From: Vibrio marinisediminis
Lineage (GTDB): Bacteria; Pseudomonadota; Gammaproteobacteria; Enterobacterales; Vibrionaceae
NCBI RefSeq assembly: GCF_014050145.1
Contig: NZ_JACFYF010000003.1
Span: 124,001 to 188,000, forward strand
Reading direction: 5' to 3'
Length of the DNA stretch: 64,000 bases
Translations under genes and position numbers: made by a program
Notes under the pieces: generated by a model
What the model was told of the DNA's origin: nothing
Databases searched by the model: none
What the model saw: only the letters and a program-made list of their open reading frames with translations
Part shown: piece by piece, positions 48,200 through 57,409 of the stretch
Numbering within the stretch: position 1 is the stretch's first letter
How the letters are laid out: each line of letters starts with the position of its first letter

Positions 48200-49075
48200 T
48201 TAATACAGATTGTGCTCAGCGCTACCAGCCATCATGATTGCACCCTCAATGGCATCGAACTGAGGTTTTACAATCCATTGTTGCGCTGGTGGCGACAACC
48301 AATCTTGAATGCGTTCGGCGATGCTGCCCATTAAACAAATGCGCGTAGCACCTTTGTTGTTTAATGCGATGAGAAACATTTCGATATCGGCAGCGGTTTG
48401 TTTGAGCATAGAGATAGCGAGAGCGTCGCCGTTAAAGGCATGCTCGAATATTGCTGGAGAAAACTGACCGTAGTCTTTAGGAATCGCCCCTTTTGACCAC
48501 TCAACAATGGCATCAACATCGTTGTTGAAGTGATTCAATACATGCTCTGCGAGTGGTGTTTTTTCAACGATACCGTCATAAGCCAATAGCACTTGTTGGA
48601 TCAGGCGTAGCCCCATGACTGCGCCACCGCCTTGATCGGAGATAGGAAACTCACGACCACCAACCACATGTTGCTGACCTGACTGCAAGAAAATGCCACA
48701 AGAGCCTGTGCCGCCAATCATGATCGCGCCGTCATCGCCATTATGAGCACCAAGACAAGCACCGTAAGCATCGGTATTGAGCACTAATGAGGCAAATGGG
48801 TGAGGTTGAGCCATAAAGGCGAGCCAAGAATTTTTATGTTCGGCACCCGCTAGGGCTAAACCGACATGCATTTGTGCGAAATTATCTTTACTCAATCCGC
48901 CTTGTTTAGCGGCTTGTGTAATGGCTTCAATAATGGAAGCCATGGCAATTTCAGCACCCAGCATAATATTGGCGCTACCGCTTTTGGCTTCACCAATTAA
49001 ATTGTTCTGCTCATCGCGAATCCTTGCTCGGCAAGAGGTGCCTCCGCCATCAATACCAACCTGGTATAGCGTCAT
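48200..49075 (-). CDS. gspK: Glucosamine/N-acetylglucosamine kinase, BadF/BadG family (GspK type)
   Basis: ATP-dependent amino-sugar kinase of the ASKHA fold (291 residues). PHOSPHATE-1 is VGIDGGGTSCRARIRD, the adenosine/phosphate-2 region is GGTGSCGIFLQSG, and the motif ISDQGGGAVMGLRLIQ is typical of NAGK-like proteins. It matches the glucosamine-specific kinase of Vibrio chitin operons. It starts four bases after the GH9 gene's stop. Confidence 0.9.
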   Translation of the reverse strand: MTLYQVGIDGGGTSCRARIRDEQNNLIGEAKSGSANIMLGAEIAMASIIEAITQAAKQGGLSKDNFAQMHVGLALAGAEHKNSWLAFMAQPHPFASLVLNTDAYGACLGAHNGDDGAIMIGGTGSCGIFLQSGQQHVVGGREFPISDQGGGAVMGLRLIQQVLLAYDGIVEKTPLAEHVLNHFNNDVDAIVEWSKGAIPKDYGQFSPAIFEHAFNGDALAISMLKQTAADIEMFLIALNNKGATRICLMGSIAERIQDWLSPPAQQWIVKPQFDAIEGAIMMAGSAEHNLY

Positions 49076-49079
49076 ATCT

Positions 49080-50798
49080 TTAGTCCTTTATGCGGTCAAA
49101 ATGGTTAAATTGACAAATGATGGCAAGCAAATACCACGCTCCGTGAGGAATCCATTGCTCACCCCATCGCCAGTTTTGCAACATGTCATCTTTCTGATTT
49201 GCCGGATTAAAGGCGATATCTTCCTCGTCCTCAAATCCGCCAGTAATGCCGTTGCAAACACCACCTTTGGCATTAAAGAAGCCTAAGTGAGGAAGGTAAT
49301 CAGGGTTGTTGTGACCAAATCCATCGAGCATGCACATATCGTATGGGTTCTGCCCAACGATCCAGTTCAATGCATTTTGTGCAAACTCGTTGAGTTGTTT
49401 TTGTTGGTAGCTGTCTTGAATAAAGGGCTGAGCAATAAAGGCCATGGTCGCAAGTGAGGCTAAACGTGCGTTTTCACCTTGCCACCAGTAACCAGTCTCA
49501 TTATCGTGCGCGACAAAGAACGCAGAGCGTTTTTCGCCATTGACGGGTTTCACATATTGGCGTGGGTAGCCAAATGGGTTGGCAACTTGCTGAGTAATTG
49601 TCAGCTCAAAATCTACTGCTTGGGTAACAACTTGAGTCACTGCGTCAATGGCTGTGGAGTCTTGTTCGATGGCGAGGTATTCACACAATGCAATCACAGG
49701 TAAGCCTGCTTCAGCGGCGTGGAAGTAAGGGCGTGAACCATTTCGATTAGCAGACCAATAATGATTAATATGCTCATCAGAGGTTTGTCGCTCTGATAAG
49801 CGCTTTGCCCATACGCGGCTTTCTGCTAGATACACGTCATTTTTACTGGCTTTATACAGTTCAACGACCGCCAGTAGCGCACAATATTCATCAATGATGT
49901 TCTCTTCGCCATCATTGATGTAATGGTTATTCATCTCTTTAAGATGCCAGTAGCCTTTTTCTGCCGCTTGTAAGTAGTCTTTAGATGAGTGCTCACCATC
50001 AACGCCAATCGTGGCAGATTTCGCTAGGGCTGCGATTGCGACACCACCACCTTGTCTAAAGCCTGCGTGGTAATCTTCAGACTTATGGCCTTGTTGAGTT
50101 GCGTAGGCACAAATCTCACGCTGTTTGATATCTTTTGACCATTTATCAAACACGGTCATATAGAAGAAACCATCAGGGTTTTGCATACGCATTAAAAAGT
50201 CAGCGCCGAACAGGGCTTCTTCCACTAAACGAACCGATGAGTATTGTGCGAATTTTTCGTTATGACCGACTAGCTCTAACCCTTTGAGCATATTCCACAC
50301 CACCATCGGTGTTTGCTGTGGATTAAAGTAGTTAGCGTAAGAGAGGTGGCTGAGGTACTTGCTTACGTCACCAGATGCATCATACCAACCACCACGAGCA
50401 TCAATAGTTTGCTCGCTGCCAAGAATAGGGACCTGTTGGTCTTGTTTATCAAAAATACCGCCGCAACGCTGTGATTTAAAATAGTGCAACACGTCGGAAA
50501 AAGTTCGTTGCATCAGTACGCCAGTACCAATTTCAAATACTTCTGAACGAATGTTATCGAAGCGCAGATAGTAGCGCCCAGGTTTTTCAAATGGAGAGAA
50601 ATCAATGCGAAAAAAATTCCCTTGGTGCCAATGTGCGACTTTTCCGCCCTTATTGACTTCCATAGACGCAACAGTTTGATGACTGTCAGCACACACCAGT
50701 AAGGCAGTGGTAGTGGACAGGCGAGGCTTTCTCGTCATCAGTACAGCCTGTTTAGGCCCAAGGGATTCATAACCAATATGGTTAGTAACTAGCAGCAT
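49080..50798 (-). CDS. GH9 exo-beta-D-glucosaminidase-type glycoside hydrolase
   Basis: A 572-residue GH9 protein with an N-terminal CelD-type Ig-like domain (about 1-85) and an (alpha/alpha)6 catalytic barrel. GGWYDASGDVSKYLSH contains the nucleophilic-water-binding Asp residues. A later Glu-rich FEDEEDIAFNP region near the end holds the catalytic acid. It lacks a signal peptide. Homologues in Photobacterium and Vibrio chitin operons act on glucosamine oligomers rather than cellulose. The start 50900 is rejected because GGAG fits the ATG at 50798. Confidence 0.88.
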   Translation of the reverse strand: MLLVTNHIGYESLGPKQAVLMTRKPRLSTTTALLVCADSHQTVASMEVNKGGKVAHWHQGNFFRIDFSPFEKPGRYYLRFDNIRSEVFEIGTGVLMQRTFSDVLHYFKSQRCGGIFDKQDQQVPILGSEQTIDARGGWYDASGDVSKYLSHLSYANYFNPQQTPMVVWNMLKGLELVGHNEKFAQYSSVRLVEEALFGADFLMRMQNPDGFFYMTVFDKWSKDIKQREICAYATQQGHKSEDYHAGFRQGGGVAIAALAKSATIGVDGEHSSKDYLQAAEKGYWHLKEMNNHYINDGEENIIDEYCALLAVVELYKASKNDVYLAESRVWAKRLSERQTSDEHINHYWSANRNGSRPYFHAAEAGLPVIALCEYLAIEQDSTAIDAVTQVVTQAVDFELTITQQVANPFGYPRQYVKPVNGEKRSAFFVAHDNETGYWWQGENARLASLATMAFIAQPFIQDSYQQKQLNEFAQNALNWIVGQNPYDMCMLDGFGHNNPDYLPHLGFFNAKGGVCNGITGGFEDEEDIAFNPANQKDDMLQNWRWGEQWIPHGAWYLLAIICQFNHFDRIKD

Positions 50799-50878
50799 TG
50801 CTGTCTCCGCAAAAATGGTGGTAATAACATCAGTCAGATGATGAGAGCCAAGAGCGATATCTCTTGGCTCATTGGCGC

Positions 50879-51874
50879 TTAATCTTCGTAAAGGTAACAA
50901 CGCACAAAATGGTTCTCAGACAGTTGTGTTACGCCTGGCAGACGCTCACGACACTTGTTTGTGACATGAGTACAACGACCAGCAAACGGACAACCGACAG
51001 AGTTTGGTGTCCAAAGAGGGATATCCCCCTTATTGCCCTTAAGCTGTTCATGAATGGATTTGCTTGGATCAGGCACGGCAGAAACCAATAGCTGCGTGTA
51101 TGGGTGTTGAGGGTCATGGATGATCTCCTCGGTATCACCCCATTCAACCATGTGCCCAACGTACATCACTGAGATATCTTCGGCGATATAACGTGCAGTG
51201 GCGATGTCGTGCGTGATGTAAAGCAAAGACATTTGCTTTTCGAACTTCATCTCTTCCATAAGGTTAAGCACGCCAGCACGGATCGAAACATCAAGCATTG
51301 AGGTTGGTTCATCCGCTAGCACTACTTCTGCACCAACGGCGATGTTGCGTGCCAAGTTAATACGTTGACGCTGACCACCAGAAAGCTGATGCGGGAATTT
51401 TTCCGCGGTCTCTTTTGGTGGGATTAGACCAACCTGTTCAAGTAGATCGTATACGCGCTCTTCCAGTTCTTTCTTGTTACCCGGTTTCACTTTTTTGTGA
51501 ATAAGCAGCGGGCGTGCAATGTGGTGGAAGATATTGTGAGTTGGATTTAGCGAGCCGAATGGGTCTTGCCACACCATTTGCACCCCTTCACGGTAGCGCA
51601 TTAAGTCCGCTTTTGAATTGATATCAAGAATGTCACGCCCCTTATACTCAATGGTGCCTGAGGTCGGTGCGTACATTTTTGCGATCATCTTAGCGGTGGT
51701 TGATTTACCTGAACCAGACTCTCCCACGACAGCCAATCCACGGCTTTTGTACATTTTGAATGACACGTCGTTAATCGCACGCATCATCGGTTGTTTAAGG
51801 GCATTACTACTGATAGGGAAATCCTTAATTAGATTTTTACCCTCTACCAGTAGGTCGCCGTACTGTTTGCTCAT
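50879..51874 (-). CDS. Chitooligosaccharide ABC transporter ATPase 2 (Opp/Dpp type)
   Basis: 331 residues with Walker A GESGSGKSTT, signature LSGGQRQRINLARN, Walker B VVLADEPTSMLD, and the C-terminal oligopeptide-ABC extension with cysteines in VGCPFAGRCTH. It is the OppF/DppF-like partner of the ATPase encoded just upstream (41-bp gap). Confidence 0.93.
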   Translation of the reverse strand: MSKQYGDLLVEGKNLIKDFPISSNALKQPMMRAINDVSFKMYKSRGLAVVGESGSGKSTTAKMIAKMYAPTSGTIEYKGRDILDINSKADLMRYREGVQMVWQDPFGSLNPTHNIFHHIARPLLIHKKVKPGNKKELEERVYDLLEQVGLIPPKETAEKFPHQLSGGQRQRINLARNIAVGAEVVLADEPTSMLDVSIRAGVLNLMEEMKFEKQMSLLYITHDIATARYIAEDISVMYVGHMVEWGDTEEIIHDPQHPYTQLLVSAVPDPSKSIHEQLKGNKGDIPLWTPNSVGCPFAGRCTHVTNKCRERLPGVTQLSENHFVRCYLYED

Positions 51875-51915
51875 AATTGTCTCCAGAAATTTTGTAGTTT
51901 TGCTTTTTTACATTG

Positions 51916-52899
51916 CTAGATCTTGGTCTGGGCAATTGGCTCACCGTATAGGTGGCAGTTAGATAAGCGATTTGGCTCAATCTCTCTCAGATGAGTGGCA
52001 ACTTGAGTACATTTGTCATGTACACGGTCGCAACGAGCTTGGAAACGGCAGCCTTGTGGTACTTCAAGTAGGTTTAACGGGTTACCTGGAATACCGGTCA
52101 ACTTAGTTTTTGGCCCTGTGAGAGGAGGGAATGAGCTACCCAACCCTTTGGTGTAAGGGTGATATGGGCTGGTTAAAATTTCCTTCGAAGGAGCAACTTC
52201 AATTAACTCACCTGAATACATGATGCCGATACGGTCTGAGAACTCGACCATCAATGACAGGTCGTGTGTAATAAACAGAATCGAGAAGCCGAACTCTTCT
52301 TTCAGTGCGTAAATCTTCTGTAGAATTTCACGCTGAACGACAACATCCAATGCAGTGGTTGGTTCATCCATGATGATCATCTTTGGATTCAGAGCCAGAG
52401 CTATTGCAATAACGAGACGCTGACGCATACCACCCGAGAACTGGTGTGGGTAGTCAGTCAAACGATTAGGGTGAATATCAACAATTTCAAGTAGACCTTC
52501 AGCGCGTTTGCGGGCTTGCTCACGGGTCATATTGGTATGACGCATGATGACGTCGCAGAACTGCTCTTCCATTGTTAGAACAGGGTTTAACGCGTTCATT
52601 GCACTTTGGAATACCATCGACATCTCGCTCCAACGGAACGATTGCATGCGCTCATCACTGTATTCCAAGATGTTCTCGCCGTTGAAGATAACCTCACCAC
52701 CAGTGATAAATGCGGGCGGCTTATGTAAACGCATAAGCGAGAAGGCAACAGTTGATTTACCACATCCTGATTCACCAGCTAGGCCAAATACCTCGCCTGG
52801 TGCGATATCAAAGCTGACGTTGTTACAAGCTCGGACATCGCCCGAGGCTGTAATGTAGTCAACGCAAAGGTTGCGGATAGAAATTAGTGGTGCAGTCAT
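51916..52899 (-). CDS. Chitooligosaccharide ABC transporter ATPase 1 (Opp/Dpp type)
   Basis: 327 residues with Walker A GESGCGKST, signature FSGGMRQRLVIAIAL, Walker B MIIMDEPTTALD and the C-terminal oligo_HPY region (GCRFQARCDRVHDKC). OppD/DppD-like. The ATG is two bases after the permease stop. The transporter belongs to the peptide class although its substrate is a sugar. Confidence 0.93.
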   Translation of the reverse strand: MTAPLISIRNLCVDYITASGDVRACNNVSFDIAPGEVFGLAGESGCGKSTVAFSLMRLHKPPAFITGGEVIFNGENILEYSDERMQSFRWSEMSMVFQSAMNALNPVLTMEEQFCDVIMRHTNMTREQARKRAEGLLEIVDIHPNRLTDYPHQFSGGMRQRLVIAIALALNPKMIIMDEPTTALDVVVQREILQKIYALKEEFGFSILFITHDLSLMVEFSDRIGIMYSGELIEVAPSKEILTSPYHPYTKGLGSSFPPLTGPKTKLTGIPGNPLNLLEVPQGCRFQARCDRVHDKCTQVATHLREIEPNRLSNCHLYGEPIAQTKI

Positions 52900-52901
52900 G
52901 A

Positions 52902-53927
52902 TTATTTATCTCCGCTCCAAAGTGCATTTTGTGGTGGTAGTTCAGGCTCGCGCTCTTTCTTTTCTTGCTCAGCAAGTTTCTTCCAGCGTTTCATGCCTTT
53001 GTGTGAACGAAGCTGCGGGTTAGCAATTTCATCTACCGCGAAGTTAAGCAGTGCAAGACCAGTCATCAATAGAATAAGGGCGATACAAGGAGCCAATAGT
53101 TCCCACCAAGCGCCAATTAGCATAGATGATGACGTTTGTACGTTGTAAAGCATGATGCCCCAGCTAACGGTGTTCGGGTCACCTAGACCTAAGAACGAGA
53201 TAGTGGCTTCCATCATAATTGCGTACATAACAGAACCAATGAAGCTAGCACCTACGATAGGGATTAGGTTTGGCAAAATCTCAACAAAGATGATGCGCCA
53301 TGAAGATTCACCCAATACTTCAGCAGCCTTAACGAACTCTTTTTCACGCAGAGCCATTGTTTGAGAGCGTATAACGCGCGCTCCCCACGCCCAGGCGGTG
53401 AAACCAATAATTAAGGCAATGGTGAGAGGACCAGCTTCTCCAATAAATGCGGCAAGAACGAACAACAATGGGTACTGGGGTATGACCAACATGATGTTCA
53501 TCGCTGCGGTGAGAATGTCATCGATTCGACCACCAAAATAACCAGCAGAGATACCAATGACTGTAGCAAGAAAACAAACCGTGATACCGGCACCAAAGCC
53601 TACTGCGAGAGATACGCGTGCACCGTGTACGAACTGTGACCAAACATCACGCCCCATACGGCTTGTTCCCATAACGTGTTCCGCTTTCTTTGACATAATT
53701 AGCGTACGACGGTCATCCGCTAGGTTGGTTGCGATCCAACCATCAGGGTTTGCTTGCGCAGCTTTTACGACAAGCGAAGGGTACTCGTGAGGATTACCCG
53801 AACGTTTGTCTGGTGCGTGTTCTGCAAGAAATGGAGCAAATATCGCGATAAAGACGAAGGCAGATAAAATGATGCTACCAGCAAGAGCCATCGGGTTACC
53901 GACAACGAGTTTTAGGAAACCTTTCAT
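52902..53927 (-). CDS. Chitooligosaccharide ABC transporter permease 2 (OppC/DppC type)
   Basis: 341 residues with about six membrane helices and an EAA-loop region FVKAAEVLGESSWRIIFVEILPNLIPIV (about 205-232). A charged cytoplasmic C-terminal tail is rich in Lys and Glu. An N-terminal OppC-type helix precedes a periplasmic loop. It pairs with the upstream OppB-like permease, two bases away. Confidence 0.92.
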   Translation of the reverse strand: MKGFLKLVVGNPMALAGSIILSAFVFIAIFAPFLAEHAPDKRSGNPHEYPSLVVKAAQANPDGWIATNLADDRRTLIMSKKAEHVMGTSRMGRDVWSQFVHGARVSLAVGFGAGITVCFLATVIGISAGYFGGRIDDILTAAMNIMLVIPQYPLLFVLAAFIGEAGPLTIALIIGFTAWAWGARVIRSQTMALREKEFVKAAEVLGESSWRIIFVEILPNLIPIVGASFIGSVMYAIMMEATISFLGLGDPNTVSWGIMLYNVQTSSSMLIGAWWELLAPCIALILLMTGLALLNFAVDEIANPQLRSHKGMKRWKKLAEQEKKEREPELPPQNALWSGDK

Positions 53928-53929
53928 AA

Positions 53930-54916
53930 TTATTTGCCTCCCTTACGTAGGCGAGGGTCAAGAACAACGTAAAGCATGTCAGCCAGTAAGTTAAAGAACA
54001 GCATGAATAGAGTCATGATCAGCAATTGACCTTGAAGAACTTGGTAATCACGCGCTTTGATTGCGTTAAACAGTACTGACCCTAGACCTGGATAGTTGAA
54101 GATGATTTCGATGATAAGCTGACCACCGATCGCCATACCTAACGCCATGGAGAGAGCCGTGACACTTGGAAGCATTGCGTTACGTGCAGCGTAGTTGAAG
54201 ACAATACGTTTCTCACTAAGACCTTTACCCTTTGCCATAGTGATGTAGTCTTCTGCTAGCAAGTTAATCATGTTGTTACGCATGTTAACTAAGAAGCCAC
54301 CAATTTGAACGATGGTTGCACAGACAAGAGGAAGTACCGCGTGGTAACCGACGTCTTTAATGAATTCCCAACTTGTCCAGTCAGGCATTGTTCCTGCGGT
54401 ATAGGCATAACCTGTAGGGAACCACTTAAGACCAATGGCAAAGGTAAACAGTGCAATCATCGCGATTACAACTTGTGGTACCGCTTGGATAACCAGCATG
54501 CCAGGAGTGATGAATGCATCGTATTTGCTGCCGCGTTTCCAAGCCGCATAAATACCTAAGATTGAACCCAAAGAGAAAGAAAGAATAACCGCTGTACCTG
54601 CAAGGAACAGTGACCAACCAAAAGCGCCACCTAGTAGTTCATTTACAGACAGTGGGTAAAACTGAATTGAAGTACCCAGCTCCCAGCTTAAAATATTCTT
54701 CATGTAGGCAAAGTACTGCATCCAAATAGGACCATCGACAAAACCTAGCAGTTGTTTCATTGCTTCAATACGTTCAGGTGTTACTTGAACAGAAGCGTTA
54801 GCAAACATCATGGTAACTGGATCACCAGGCATTGCTCGCGGAATAATAAAGTTTAAAGTCGCCGCAACTAAAAGAGCGACAAAATAAAATGACAAACGTC
54901 TTAAAAAATAACCCAT
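53930..54916 (-). CDS. Chitooligosaccharide ABC transporter permease 1 (OppB/DppB type)
   Basis: 328 residues starting MGYFLRRLSFYFVALLVAATLNFIIPRAMPGDP-like, the OppB/DppB N-terminus. It has six helices and the EAA-loop segment DYITMAKGKGLSEKRIVFNYAARNAMLP (about 215-243). It follows the binding-protein gene after a 171-bp gap containing a strong hairpin. Confidence 0.93.
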   Translation of the reverse strand: MGYFLRRLSFYFVALLVAATLNFIIPRAMPGDPVTMMFANASVQVTPERIEAMKQLLGFVDGPIWMQYFAYMKNILSWELGTSIQFYPLSVNELLGGAFGWSLFLAGTAVILSFSLGSILGIYAAWKRGSKYDAFITPGMLVIQAVPQVVIAMIALFTFAIGLKWFPTGYAYTAGTMPDWTSWEFIKDVGYHAVLPLVCATIVQIGGFLVNMRNNMINLLAEDYITMAKGKGLSEKRIVFNYAARNAMLPSVTALSMALGMAIGGQLIIEIIFNYPGLGSVLFNAIKARDYQVLQGQLLIMTLFMLFFNLLADMLYVVLDPRLRKGGK

Positions 54917-55049
54917 AACTTACACCTTACTAACCCAGATTTTCCCTGTTCCTGGAGTCAGGTCGCTCATAGCGAAACTACAATTTTGAGCGTAAAAATC
55001 CCCTGACGCTAAGCGCCATACCTTTAATGATGTCGAGGAGGGGGGATGT

Positions 55050-55072
55050 GCGGCGCACAGAAAGTGCGCCGC
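55050..55072. other. Strong intercistronic hairpin between the binding-protein and permease genes
   Basis: GCGGCGCAC (55050-55058) and GTGCGCCGC (55064-55072) form a perfect 9-bp stem around AGAAA, 15 bp after the binding-protein stop. The minus-strand 3' flank is ACATCCCCCC, not a T-run. It likely stabilises the upstream message or acts as a partial terminator, so the binding protein exceeds the membrane parts. The rest of the 54917-55087 gap shows nothing clear. Confidence 0.65.
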
Positions 55073-55087
55073 TATATTGCTTGTCTA

Positions 55088-56770
55088 TTACTTAACTGGT
55101 TTTAGGTCCAGTACGTGTAGTAGACGCTCAGGGATACCGTCCCAAATGTTTGGACGACCTTGAGGATTTTCTTCATTCCACCAACCAGTGAATCGAGTTG
55201 TGTTGTACTGGAACATGTATGCACCAGACATTACAGGGATCGTTACTTGGTCAGCAGCAATGATTTTCTGGATACCATGAGCGATATCTAGCTGTTCTTT
55301 TCTATCCGCTGTTTTGTAGAAGCTGTTTAGTAGCTTGTCTAGCTCTGCATTTTGGTAGTAGTGCATTGCGAAACGAGGCATACCATCGCCAGATTGAAGC
55401 TTCGAGTTGTAGCCGCTATCCCAGTACAAGTGTGGATCTGCACCGTGGAAGTAGTTGGTGTACGCTACGTCGTATGTTGCTTCAAGCATTGCTTGGTTGT
55501 ACACAGAGAAATCAGGTGTACGAGCTTTTGCTTTGATGCCAACTTCAGCTAACTGTTCAACAGCAAGTTGAACCGTGTTGTTGAAGTCAGTCCAACCGTT
55601 TGGCGATTGGATCATCAGTTCGAAAGACTTACCAGATGGCGTGTCAACAAAACCATCTTTGTTTACATCTTTAAAGCCCGCTTTCGCTAGAAGCTCTTTC
55701 GCGCCTTCAACGTTGTAAGTGTTAAAACCTTGGTACTTCTTATGCGTCTCTTCGTCTGACCAAGTTTTGAATGCGTAACCTAGACCTGATGCGAAGTCAT
55801 TCACAGTACCGCCACCGTAGAATGCGATGTCGATGATAGTTTGACGGTCAATCGCCATAGAGAATGCGCGACGGAAATCAACGTTAGTAAGCGCTTCGTT
55901 CTTCACTGCATCTGGGTGTTTGAAGTTAACCAAGAATGCTTGAGTACCCGCTGGCGGATACCAGTAGTGATGCTTAGGGCTTGCCGCAGCATAAGTACGG
56001 TCGATGTCAGGAATGAACGAAGAAGTCCAGTCCATTTCGCCATTAACAACTTTACCTAGGAATTGATCATTGTTCGCGATTTGAGGAACGCGTAGACAGT
56101 CAACGTCTAGGTTGTCTGCATCCCAGTAGTTAGGGTTTTCACATTGAACGTAAAGCTGTGGAGTAAAAGTCGCGATCTCAGTAAATGGACCAGTACCAAC
56201 AGGGTTTTGGTTAGTGAAAGTTGCAGGATCGTCAACTTTGCTCCAAATGTGCTCAGCTACGATAGGTAGCTTAACAATTTCGTAAGGCGCGTTTGAGTTC
56301 GCTTCCGAAATATAGAACTTCACTTGGTAATCGTTCAGCTTTTCTACTTTTGTTACCCAAGCATTGGTGCCCGCTTGGTCTAGTTCAGGTTTCGCTTTAA
56401 CTAGCTCAAAAGAGTAGACAACGTCGTCTGCATTAAAGGTTTCGCCGTCTGACCACTTCACACCTTTACGAATGTCAAATACAACACTTAGTAGGTCGTC
56501 TGCAATGGTGTAGTTCTCTGCTAGACGAAATACTGGTGTATTACCGTGCATTTCGTTAAATACAACCAATGGCTCATACATGAAGTCACGTGTTGTGTGA
56601 AGGTTAGTCGCCCCTAGGTACGGGTTAAAGTTACGAACAAAAGTCGTATATTCTTTAGGGTGTACAGTTAGTTCGCTGCGCTCAGCTGCTGTTGCTACTG
56701 ATGCAAAACCAGTAGTTGCAGTTGCGATAATCGCGGTTGCTAGTGCAGTTTTTTTTATGTTGGCAAGCAT
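55088..56770 (-). CDS. Periplasmic chitin oligosaccharide-binding protein (CBP)
   Basis: SBP_bac_5-type (Dpp/Opp) binding protein of 560 residues with a signal peptide (1-28, ending VATAA). It is the first gene of the chitin operon, with AAGGAA before the ATG. In V. cholerae CBP binds (GlcNAc)n and also holds the ChiS periplasmic domain inactive until oligosaccharide is bound. chiS lies upstream, which supports this role. Conserved regions include DVVYSFELVKAKPELDQAG and FRRAFSMAIDRQTI. Confidence 0.94.
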   Translation of the reverse strand: MLANIKKTALATAIIATATTGFASVATAAERSELTVHPKEYTTFVRNFNPYLGATNLHTTRDFMYEPLVVFNEMHGNTPVFRLAENYTIADDLLSVVFDIRKGVKWSDGETFNADDVVYSFELVKAKPELDQAGTNAWVTKVEKLNDYQVKFYISEANSNAPYEIVKLPIVAEHIWSKVDDPATFTNQNPVGTGPFTEIATFTPQLYVQCENPNYWDADNLDVDCLRVPQIANNDQFLGKVVNGEMDWTSSFIPDIDRTYAAASPKHHYWYPPAGTQAFLVNFKHPDAVKNEALTNVDFRRAFSMAIDRQTIIDIAFYGGGTVNDFASGLGYAFKTWSDEETHKKYQGFNTYNVEGAKELLAKAGFKDVNKDGFVDTPSGKSFELMIQSPNGWTDFNNTVQLAVEQLAEVGIKAKARTPDFSVYNQAMLEATYDVAYTNYFHGADPHLYWDSGYNSKLQSGDGMPRFAMHYYQNAELDKLLNSFYKTADRKEQLDIAHGIQKIIAADQVTIPVMSGAYMFQYNTTRFTGWWNEENPQGRPNIWDGIPERLLHVLDLKPVK

Positions 56771-56956
56771 AGCTGTTCCTTACTATTTGCTTTCATTTCA
56801 CTAAATGGATACGAATGTTCTCAATTTATGAAAACTCACTAAGACCTACCTCTATGAATAATTGACGTCGGAGGGGGTCAATTAACTTGAGTGGCCTGTA
56901 GACCTTATGCGAGGTTAAGAAAACACCGAATTTGATCGTTTAGCAATTTCGTTTCC

Positions 56957-57006
56957 CGTTAAAAACGTTAAAAACCCCCGTCATTACGTCAATAACGTTA
57001 ATAACG
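56957..57006 (-). repeat. 9-bp tandem repeats around AACG cores (candidate activator sites)
   Basis: CGTTAAAAA occurs twice head-to-tail at 56957-56965 and 56966-56974, and AATAACG occurs at 56991-56997 and 57000-57006, again with a 9-bp period. All share a TAACG/CGTTA core. They lie about 190-240 bp upstream of the binding-protein start. Assignment to ChiS or a partner is inference. Confidence 0.5.
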
Positions 57007-57164
57007 AGTGGGTGAAGTTCGATATTGCTGCTTTTTTGACCTTGAACTCGCTCGCAAAATGCTTCCTATTCGAACTTGAATGTTAGTGGCTACTTACGCT
57101 TGGTTTCTTTACTTATAATGACTTTGAAGCCTTGCTTATTGTTTGAGATCTTTATCACCATGAC

Positions 57165-57185
57165 GAGTGAACGTTAATTTCACTC
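57165..57185. promoter_or_regulatory. 21-bp palindrome GAGTGAA-n7-TTCACTC (candidate operator)
   Basis: Perfect 7-bp arms flank CGTTAAT, a core shared with the nearby tandem repeats. There is no T-run, so it is not a terminator. A dimeric activator such as ChiS is a reasonable candidate, not established here. Confidence 0.45.
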
Positions 57186-57209
57186 ACTAATTAGAAACTG
57201 CCGAATTGT

Positions 57210-57225
57210 TGTGATTGTTCTCTCA
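57210..57225. promoter_or_regulatory. CRP-like site
   Basis: TGTGA-TTGTTC-TCTCA matches TGTGA-n6-TCACA with one mismatch in the core. Catabolite control of chitin genes by CRP is known in vibrios, but the site is weak and about 440 bp from the first gene. Confidence 0.3.
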
Positions 57226-57364
57226 ATTACGTTGCATAGTTAGAATAAAGCTAAAAAAATCCTATTTTCTAGTGCTCAGGTAAGGTTAATTCCAGCGTTT
57301 TTAACGATAAAAAATGAGTTGTTTTTTAACGTGTAAAAACTAAAAATCAGTCTATTTTGGGCAT

Positions 57365-57395
57365 AAAAAAAGCTCACCGATAAAGGTGAGCTTTT
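57365..57395 (-). terminator. Terminator after chiS
   Basis: On the minus strand AAAAGCTCACC, TTTATC loop and GGTGAGCTTTTTTT. It lies 15 bp after the chiS stop, so chiS and the chitin operon are separate transcripts. Confidence 0.9.
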
Positions 57396-57409
57396 CGTCT
57401 TTATCGATA

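Larger units (their letters stand above)
56771..57409. promoter_or_regulatory. 639-bp regulatory region between chiS and the chitin operon
   Basis: There is no coding frame of any size. It holds the chiS terminator, a CRP-like site, a 21-bp palindrome and two pairs of 9-bp-spaced repeats (listed separately), plus more copies of TTTTTAACG near 57298-57306 and 57324-57332. A promoter for the binding-protein gene must lie here, reading towards lower coordinates, but I could not place -35/-10 elements with confidence. In V. cholerae ChiS, SlmA and CRP act at the equivalent promoter. Confidence 0.6.
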
